Assembly (NCBI GenBank): GCA_900771035.1
Contig: CAAGML010000042.1
Span: 1 to 6,202 of the forward strand
Reading direction: 5' to 3'
Length of the DNA stretch: 6,202 nt
Source of the DNA: Bacteroidales bacterium
Lineage (GTDB): Bacteria; Bacteroidota; Bacteroidia; Bacteroidales; Paludibacteraceae
Position numbers and translations under genes: made by a program. Positions within the stretch are counted from its first letter, which is position 1, and each line of letters starts with the position of its first letter. Positions 1-4,953 of the stretch are shown piece after piece. The notes under the pieces are model-generated. The model was not told the DNA's origin. It did no database searches and was given only the letters and a program-made list of their open reading frames with translations.

Positions 1-1191
1 ACCCGCCGTTACTTCGGCATTGCCGTGTTCTGGATACTCAATGGTCTGGCCAAAAAGATTATCCTTTCGGACTACCTTGCCGTGAACTTCGTTGACCGTG
101 TGTTCAACTCTCCCCTGCTCTTCTCGGGTTTCGAGAACACAATGGCGTTGCTTGTCTATTCAATGCAGGTTTATGCCGATTTCTCAGGTTACACCGACAT
201 TGCCATAGGCGTGGCTATGCTGATGGGTTTCTATCTGCCACGCAACTTCAACTCGCCTTACAAGGCCCCTAACTGCGGCAATTTCTGGAAACGTTGGCAT
301 ATCTCTCTGTCTAAATGGTTGCAGGATTATCTGTATATCCCTCTGGGAGGAAACCGAAATGCCACGTTCGGCACTTTCTTCTGGATTATCCTGATAGCGA
401 TGACCGGCGTGCTGCTATCTGGCAGTTGGGTGATTGCCGGAATTGTGTTCGGCATTGCTGCTGCAATTCTGCTATGGGGGCTGTTCGCACCGTCACGCCG
501 CAACAAGATAATAACCAACCTCAACCTGATGGTTACAATGCTTTTAGGCGGATTGTGGCATGGCGCAAGTTTCAACTTCATCATCTGGGGCGGACTCAAC
601 GGCGTTGGCATTGTGGCTTACAAAATTTGGCGTGGCTGGAACATCTGGGTGAGACTGACTGTGATAACGCTTATCACCGCAGGCATTTATGCCCTGATAA
701 TCTTTGCTCCCGCACCTCTGTGGAATCTGCTTTTGGTATGGACAGCCGTCGTAACAGCAGGCACCCTCGTCAAGAGCCTCCTTGTCTCATGCAAAGCCAA
801 CCCCGAATGGTTAGACAACGCCTGGGGGGTGACGCAGACCTTCTTCTTTATAAGTTTCACGCGACTCTTCTTCCGGTCGTCGTCAAACCTTGACCCTGCA
901 TTGGCCAACCAGGAGGCCTGGCAGACTGCCTCGAACATGGTCAACCAGATTGGCTCGGCATGGAACATCGGCACAATACCCGACATCTGCCTCGGCTATT
1001 GGAAAGTCTTCGTCGTCTTCCTCATTGGCATGATAATACACTGGATACCCGAACACACCAAACGCCGTTACAGATACACTTTCGCCGTAATGCCCCTGTG
1101 GCTCATGGCGATATGCGCCTCCGTGGTGATTTTCTTCATCTACCAGTTTGTCACCGCCGAGTTACAACCGTTTATATATTTCCAATTCTAA
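1..1191 (+). CDS. MBOAT family O-acyltransferase (AlgI/DltB-like), 5'-truncated by the window edge
   Basis: The reading frame is open from base 1, so the true start lies upstream; the GTG at 25 is internal. 396 residues are visible, and about 100 N-terminal residues seem to be missing compared with the usual 470-500. The protein should sit in the inner membrane and move an acyl group, usually acetyl, across it onto an exported polysaccharide or wall polymer. Seen directly: multiple hydrophobic segments, the family signature FWKRWHISLSKWLQDYLYIP (about residues 95-114, His100) followed by LGGNR, and the second signature LGGLWHGASFNFIIWGGLNG with the putative catalytic His187. The C-terminus ends in PFIYFQF, as is common in this family. 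Between the two signatures (residues 120-170) lie about 50 extra residues with two hydrophobic stretches, more than in a compact AlgI. The next gene starts 12 bp downstream, so they are probably co-transcribed. The substrate cannot be read from the sequence; a partner such as an AlgJ/AlgX- or SGNH-like protein could lie upstream. Confidence 0.93.
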   Translation, partial: TRRYFGIAVFWILNGLAKKIILSDYLAVNFVDRVFNSPLLFSGFENTMALLVYSMQVYADFSGYTDIAIGVAMLMGFYLPRNFNSPYKAPNCGNFWKRWHISLSKWLQDYLYIPLGGNRNATFGTFFWIILIAMTGVLLSGSWVIAGIVFGIAAAILLWGLFAPSRRNKIITNLNLMVTMLLGGLWHGASFNFIIWGGLNGVGIVAYKIWRGWNIWVRLTVITLITAGIYALIIFAPAPLWNLLLVWTAVVTAGTLVKSLLVSCKANPEWLDNAWGVTQTFFFISFTRLFFRSSSNLDPALANQEAWQTASNMVNQIGSAWNIGTIPDICLGYWKVFVVFLIGMIIHWIPEHTKRRYRYTFAVMPLWLMAICASVVIFFIYQFVTAELQPFIYFQF

Positions 1192-1203
1192 ACATAATAT
1201 ATT

Positions 1204-1902
1204 ATGAAAAAGTCTCTCTTATTACTTGCGGCACTCGTTCTTGCAGTCTGCACCCTCAATGCCCAAAACAGAAAAAAGCAAAAAGAGGAACCTATCGACA
1301 ACAGTTACCAAGTGGTCAACGTCACCAACGAGGCGAGCGTCTGCTACGACACTCTCTCCAAGAAATTCGACATGGTCTGCTACGTGACACAGAACGGCGT
1401 GGCTAAAACCGTACAGGTGACTCTGGGAACAGAATTTCCCGAAATCGTACGTAACCTCATGTCGTCAATCAATACCCACAACGTCAAGCGCAGGACCATT
1501 GACTACGTAATCAAGTATTTCGTCCTTTACCGCGAAATGCCTATAGAGAACATGTCGTTCACCCTGGATTACTGTTCGGACTATGCGCTGAAACTCAACC
1601 TCGCTGCCAGCGATTACGAAGTCTATAACATCCCTGTGACATTCGCCATTGCCGACCCTAACGCAAAGGAGAAACTGAAACAGAAAATCTCGCTCTCTGC
1701 CAACCAGTTGCTCAACGAAGGGCATATCCAGAAGATTAAGAGCCTTATCAAGGACGGTGTTGTCAAAGAGGATGCCGAAACGGCATTTTTCATGAAAATC
1801 ACTACCCCAAAGGTAACTGTCGAGGAGGCACAGCCTACCACAGACAGCAAGGCTGACAAGAAAGGAAAGAAAGATAAAGGCAACAAAAAAGGAAAGAAAT
1901 GA
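1204..1902 (+). CDS. Secreted protein of unknown function with lysine-rich C-terminal tail
   Basis: 232 residues; I do not recognise the family. The ATG at 1204 gives a clean signal peptide: MKKS, a hydrophobic run of leucine, alanine and valine, then LNA|Q with cleavage likely between Ala20 and Gln21. No lipobox is evident, so it is probably a soluble periplasmic or surface protein. The mature part (about 30-200) is a mixed alpha/beta-looking region with three cysteines (47, 59, 124) and no obvious catalytic motif. Residues 213-232 form a low-complexity tail of Lys, Gly and Asp ending in KKGKK, which could bind an anionic polymer or surface; this is inference. It starts 12 bp after the acyltransferase stop, and its stop overlaps the next start by ATGA, so translation is probably coupled. 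There is no Shine-Dalgarno sequence; the leader is AT-rich (taatatatt), as is usual in Bacteroidota. Its place between an acyltransferase and an esterase suggests an accessory role in envelope modification, but no function is claimed. Confidence 0.88.
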   Translation: MKKSLLLLAALVLAVCTLNAQNRKKQKEEPIDNSYQVVNVTNEASVCYDTLSKKFDMVCYVTQNGVAKTVQVTLGTEFPEIVRNLMSSINTHNVKRRTIDYVIKYFVLYREMPIENMSFTLDYCSDYALKLNLAASDYEVYNIPVTFAIADPNAKEKLKQKISLSANQLLNEGHIQKIKSLIKDGVVKEDAETAFFMKITTPKVTVEEAQPTTDSKADKKGKKDKGNKKGKK

Positions 1903-2945
1903 AAAGGCTAACGTTATACACACTGCTCCTGCTGCTCGTTGCCGGTCATGCCACTGCCCAACGCCTCACAGCCATGAGGGACAGCGTGCCAGGGGCATAC
2001 AACTTCTGGTTCTACGAGCCTGCCAGCAAAGTGTCGCCATCAGACACTCTTAACGTCATCAACCCATCAGACCTGGCTTTCAACGAAAAACCGCTCATAG
2101 TCTTTCTCCATGGAGCCAGTCTCAAAGGAACGAACCTTCAAAGGGTTCGCAAATACGGCACCATCAACGCCATAGACAAAGGCATGAACATTGACGCTTA
2201 CGTCATGGCGCCACAGACCAACAGCGGTTGGGACGCCAGGAAAGTGTGGTCGCTCGTTGAGTGGGCTGAAACCCATTACGACATTGACCCTGACCGTATT
2301 TACGTCCTCGGAATGTCGCTCGGGGGATTCGGGACATACAATGTCGCCTCCAAATATTACGACAGAGTGGCTGCCGCAATGATGATTTGCGGTGGCGCAA
2401 CGGGCAGCGACTGGTGCGGATTGTGCCAGATGCCGTTCTGGCTTATACACGGGACAGCCGACCGCACCGTACCCCTGAGACGTTCACAGGAGATTGCCAA
2501 CGGCATGGAAGATTGCGGCGACACGTCAAGACTGATATTCACAAAACTCAAGGGAATGGATCACGGCGACCCTGCCCGGATATTCTACGTCCGCGAGACA
2601 TACTGGTGGCTGCTGTCGCACAGGCTTACGGACGAAGGCAGAGCCGTTGACCGCAGCTTTGACATCAACACTAACACACTACAGAACCCGTATTTCTGGT
2701 TGCCCCGTCAGAACACCTCAATCGCTGAGGTCAACAATCCTGTTTCAACTGCCACGCCGTCAGACGACCAGCCCAAAGTCCAGAACGACAACAACGACAC
2801 TCCGAAAATCTATGTTGTCAAGAAAGGCGACAACCTGTTGGCAATCGCCCGGCGCTTTCATACCACAGTCGAAAAAATATGTAAACTGAACAACATACAG
2901 AACCCCGACTTCATCAGGGAGGGACAGAAACTCAAACTGAAATGA
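1899..2945 (+). CDS. Secreted alpha/beta-hydrolase (esterase/COG4099-like predicted peptidase) with C-terminal LysM domain
   Basis: 348 residues. A signal peptide spans 1-20, with likely cleavage at ATA|QR. The hydrolase domain covers about 30-245. It has the oxyanion-hole motif FLHGAS (69-74), the nucleophile elbow GMSLGGFGTYN with Ser140, a probable acid Asp188 in HGTADRTVP, and a probable base His222 in GMDHGD. The pattern 'DPDRIYVLGMSLGG' followed by 'ICGGA' resembles PHB-depolymerase/feruloyl-esterase-like hydrolases and the group called predicted peptidases (COG4099). After a polar linker rich in Asn, Gln, Asp and Pro (about 270-302), residues 304-348 form one LysM domain (YVVKKGDNLLAIARRF ... 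IREGQKLKLK), which normally binds GlcNAc-containing glycans such as peptidoglycan. The enzyme is therefore likely periplasmic and wall-associated, cleaving an ester on a cell-wall or exported glycan; the substrate is inferred. The start overlaps the upstream stop by ATGA, and its own stop overlaps the next gene in the same way. A carbohydrate esterase acting on dietary glycan is an alternative. Confidence 0.92.
   Translation: MKRLTLYTLLLLLVAGHATAQRLTAMRDSVPGAYNFWFYEPASKVSPSDTLNVINPSDLAFNEKPLIVFLHGASLKGTNLQRVRKYGTINAIDKGMNIDAYVMAPQTNSGWDARKVWSLVEWAETHYDIDPDRIYVLGMSLGGFGTYNVASKYYDRVAAAMMICGGATGSDWCGLCQMPFWLIHGTADRTVPLRRSQEIANGMEDCGDTSRLIFTKLKGMDHGDPARIFYVRETYWWLLSHRLTDEGRAVDRSFDINTNTLQNPYFWLPRQNTSIAEVNNPVSTATPSDDQPKVQNDNNDTPKIYVVKKGDNLLAIARRFHTTVEKICKLNNIQNPDFIREGQKLKLK
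2808..2942 (+). other. LysM domain coding segment at the end of the esterase
   Basis: This segment encodes about 45 residues with the LysM pattern: Y-V-V-K-K-G-D-N-L at the start, A-I-A-R-R-F in the first helix, V-E-K-I-C-K-L-N-N in the second helix, then a glycine-containing turn and K-L-K-L-K at the end. LysM is a known glycan-binding module for peptidoglycan or chitin. It sits at the extreme C-terminus behind a low-complexity linker, which suggests a tether for the catalytic domain. Confidence 0.93.
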
Positions 2946-4498
2946 AACGATTATCACTTCTTGCGCTCTCTCTGTCGCTGACGCTCCTGCTGAACGCACA
3001 GACGGCAAAAGACGCATGCACAAGCATCATGGCGGGCAAAAACGCCACAACAGACGGCTCTGTCATCACAAGCCACACCTGCGACTCATGGTACCGCACA
3101 TGGATGTCCGTCGAACCTGCGGCAGACTATAAGAACGACACCGTCATGGACATCTACGAAGGGCTGATGCACACCGAAAAACACGGCGACATGACCGGTG
3201 TCCGCATCAAAGGACAGATTCCCCAGGCCCGTCACACATACAGTTTCCTCAACACCGCTTACCCCTGCCTGAACGAACACCAGTTGGCTATCGGCGAGAC
3301 TACAATCTCCGGACGTGACACGTTGCAGAACAAAAAGGGAATGTTCATGATTGAGGAACTTCAGCGTGTGGTCCTTCAGCGTTGCACCACAGCCCGTGAC
3401 GCCATCCGCCTCATTGGCGAACTGGTAAAAAAATATGGCTATGGCGATTCTGGCGAGTGCATCACGATTGCAGACAGAAACGAGGTGTGGATTTTCGAGA
3501 TATTCGGCGAGGGACCTAAAAAGATTGGCGGAGTATGGGCGGCACAACGAATACCCGACGACCATATTGCAGTATCTGCCAACATCTCACGCATTGGCAC
3601 TATTGACCTTCAGGACAAAGACCATTTCATGGCTTCAGACAATGTTTTCGAGGTTGCTAAAAAAATGGGATTCTGGGACGGCAAGGACGAATTCAGTTTC
3701 TGGAAAGCCTACAGCGGCGGAAACTATTTCGGCGAGAAGAAGAACTACAGCGTCCGCGAACTCTTCATCATGCGGCAGCTTGCGCCAAACGCAGGCTTCA
3801 ACAACGATATGGAGGAGTTGCCTGTCAGCGTGAAGCCAGAGCACAAAGTCTCCGTGGCTGAGGTGTCGCAATTGCTCGCCTCATATTACGAGGGTACAGA
3901 GATGAACCTTAGTGGACGGCTGAAAATCAAGGACAAATCTGGCGACAGCATCGTATCGCCTGTGGCAAACCCTTGGATGCGCCCTGACGAGATTAACCTC
4001 TATTACGCCCTTGGAGACTCTGCCATGAAGAACATTCGCACCGTCTCAGTCTCATGGTGCGCCTACAGCACCGTCATCCAACTCCGCTCCTGGCTCCCTG
4101 ATGCCATAGGTGGTGTGGCGTGGATTGCCTTGGATTGTCCCGGCGAGTCCCCACGTTTCCCAATATTCTCAGGCACAACAAAACTCCCTGCCATGCTCGG
4201 CATCTGCGGACAACACTCCGACCGTGACGATGCCGCTCTTACCCATTTCCGCCACGCCAACCGTATGGCGACTGTACGTTGGGGCAAGACACGCGACGAG
4301 ATAGAAGGGGCGCAGAAATACTTTATGGACAAGGGTATGCGTGAACTGAAGTTCGTGGAAAAGACATGGGAGACGATGTCAGAGAAAGAGCGTGAAGAGA
4401 TGCTCAACGGTTATGTTTCCGACTTCTTCGGTGCAACGGTTCTGAAATGGGACGAGTTCGCACACAAATACTGGCGAATGTTCTGGGGAGGTTTCTGA
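2942..4498 (+). CDS. Secreted C69-family dipeptidase (PepD-like, Ntn-hydrolase fold)
   Basis: 518 residues, in the usual size range for the family. An N-terminal hydrophobic signal (1-19) ends in LLLNA|Q. Six residues later comes Cys26 in DACTSIMAGKNATTDGSVI, the hallmark of peptidase family C69, in which the cysteine becomes the N-terminal nucleophile after propeptide removal. Other family-like features are GESGE-type wording in the form GDSGECITIADRNEVWIFE (168-186), the segment PDDHIAVSANISRIG (206-219), and a Trp-rich C-terminus ending FWGGF. It should hydrolyse dipeptides or small peptides in the periplasm. In this operon a wall-peptide or imported-peptide substrate is plausible but not shown. 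It overlaps the esterase stop by ATGA and has no Shine-Dalgarno sequence. It is the last gene of the block: 455 bp of non-coding sequence follow. Confidence 0.93.
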   Translation: MKRLSLLALSLSLTLLLNAQTAKDACTSIMAGKNATTDGSVITSHTCDSWYRTWMSVEPAADYKNDTVMDIYEGLMHTEKHGDMTGVRIKGQIPQARHTYSFLNTAYPCLNEHQLAIGETTISGRDTLQNKKGMFMIEELQRVVLQRCTTARDAIRLIGELVKKYGYGDSGECITIADRNEVWIFEIFGEGPKKIGGVWAAQRIPDDHIAVSANISRIGTIDLQDKDHFMASDNVFEVAKKMGFWDGKDEFSFWKAYSGGNYFGEKKNYSVRELFIMRQLAPNAGFNNDMEELPVSVKPEHKVSVAEVSQLLASYYEGTEMNLSGRLKIKDKSGDSIVSPVANPWMRPDEINLYYALGDSAMKNIRTVSVSWCAYSTVIQLRSWLPDAIGGVAWIALDCPGESPRFPIFSGTTKLPAMLGICGQHSDRDDAALTHFRHANRMATVRWGKTRDEIEGAQKYFMDKGMRELKFVEKTWETMSEKEREEMLNGYVSDFFGATVLKWDEFAHKYWRMFWGGF

Positions 4499-4514
4499 AT
4501 AAGTCTCATTTCCT

Positions 4515-4518
4515 ACCC
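4515..4518. repeat. ACCC flank, candidate target-site duplication (left)
   Basis: ACCC directly abuts the left arm of the inverted-repeat element and is matched by ACCC at 4695-4698 directly abutting the right arm. A 4-bp match at a fixed position has about a 1 in 256 chance, and the flanks here are C-rich, so this is only suggestive. Confidence 0.4.
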
Positions 4519-4694
4519 CAATTTCAGTCTCAGTATTTCAACAAAAAATCAACCCTGCATCCCCCCGTCTCATTCTTATACCCCTTTATATAAATGTTAA
4601 TATATATAATATATTAAATAAATATATTTATATAGCAATATACTGTCCACATACGCACCATACATTTTTTGTTGAAATACTGAGACTGATATTG
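4519..4694. repeat. 176-bp inverted-repeat element, possibly a MITE
   Basis: The arms at 4519-4549 and 4664-4694 are inverted copies of each other over 31 bp with one mismatch (T4523 opposite T4690). The perfect core is 26 bp, 4524-4549 against 4664-4689, and contains CAGTCTCAGTATTTCAAC. A 4-bp ACCC lies directly outside each arm (4515-4518 and 4695-4698), which fits a target-site duplication but could be chance. The 114-bp interior has no significant open reading frame. These are the marks of a non-autonomous mobile element or a large structured non-coding element. I did not recognise a named family. A role as a transcript-end structure for the upstream operon is an alternative. Confidence 0.7.
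4587..4634. other. AT-only nested hairpin inside the inverted-repeat element
   Basis: TATATAAAT at 4587-4595 pairs with ATTTATATA at 4626-4634. Inside it, TTAATATAT at 4597-4605 pairs with ATATATTAA at 4609-4617 around a 3-base loop. The two stems lie at the centre of the larger 31-bp inverted repeat, so the whole element can be drawn as one extended cruciform or RNA hairpin. Being almost pure A/T and not followed directly by a U-tract, it is not a normal intrinsic terminator. Confidence 0.6.
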
Positions 4695-4848
4695 ACCCAC
4701 CACTACATCCAATCTTCCTCTAATTTCCCTCTCAACACCCCCAAATAACGTACCCCATGCAAACCATAGACCTATCCCTGACCTATTCCCGATAACCTCA
4801 CGACATTTATATGGCGAGTTCTTTATAAGGTGAGTACTATAAATTCAA
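4695..4848. other. Non-coding C-rich, G-poor spacer
   Basis: No gene, tRNA-like fold or credible small ORF was found here on either strand; a minus-strand ATG near 4758 stops after eight codons. The plus strand up to about 4800 is markedly C-rich and G-poor, then the bias reverses. It may hold regulatory sequence for the downstream gene or be remnant DNA. Confidence 0.5.
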
Positions 4849-4876
4849 TTTGAGGGTTTTGGGTAAAACACCTAAA
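4849..4876. promoter_or_regulatory. Imperfect dyad upstream of the SWIM gene promoter, candidate operator
   Basis: GTTTT at 4856-4860 and AAAAC at 4865-4869 are inverted around GGGT. The symmetry continues outward as TTT-g-AGG on the left (4849-4855) and, after a single A, CCT-AAA on the right (4871-4876). It lies about 40 bp upstream of the -7 element, where a regulator could act. It overlaps an adjacent short dyad, AAATTCAATTT, at 4841-4851. Function is inferred from position and symmetry only. Confidence 0.35.
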
Positions 4877-4889
4877 CTTTTTTGACAGA

Positions 4890-4923
4890 TTGTGACGATA
4901 ATAGCGTTTTTTTATTACCTTTG
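4890..4923 (+). promoter_or_regulatory. Bacteroidota-type promoter (-33/-7) for the SWIM gene
   Basis: TACCTTTG at 4916-4923, followed by CA, matches the Bacteroidota primary sigma -7 consensus TAnnTTTG. A weak -33 candidate, TTG, is at 4890-4892 (gap 23 bp, slightly long). Transcription would start near 4930, leaving a short AT-rich leader of about 25 bases before the ATG at 4954. The -7 element is convincing; the -33 element is not. Confidence 0.7.
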
Positions 4924-4953
4924 CACCCTGAAAACTAAAGTTCATTCATTACT

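Noticed and set aside
1465..1923. 152-codon minus-strand open frame opposite the unknown secreted protein
   Set aside because: It lies wholly across a plus-strand gene with a signal peptide and operon context. Its product is low-complexity hydrophobic at the start because it reads the Lys-rich tail in reverse.
3086..3565. 159-codon minus-strand open frame inside the dipeptidase gene
   Set aside because: It is a shadow of the C69 gene, whose motifs are intact, and it shows no recognisable domain.
4499..4560. Intrinsic terminator after the dipeptidase gene
   Set aside because: No compact GC-rich hairpin followed by a T-tract is present. The only strong inverted repeat has a 114-base loop.
4503..4584. 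Near-direct repeat GTCTCATT ... TACCCC at 4503-4519 and 4567-4584
   Set aside because: Only the first 8 bases and the TACCCC end match, with changes and a length difference between them. It may reflect the C/T-rich composition rather than a true repeat.
4797..4834. CTCAC ... GTGAG with inner TTATA ... TATAA pairing
   Set aside because: The stems are only 5 bp each and separated by unequal bulges, so it is not distinguishable from chance in AT-rich DNA.
4882..4887. TTGACA, a perfect sigma70-type -35 box
   Set aside because: It is 28 bp from the TACCTTTG element, too far for a promoter pair, and Bacteroidota do not use the E. coli consensus.
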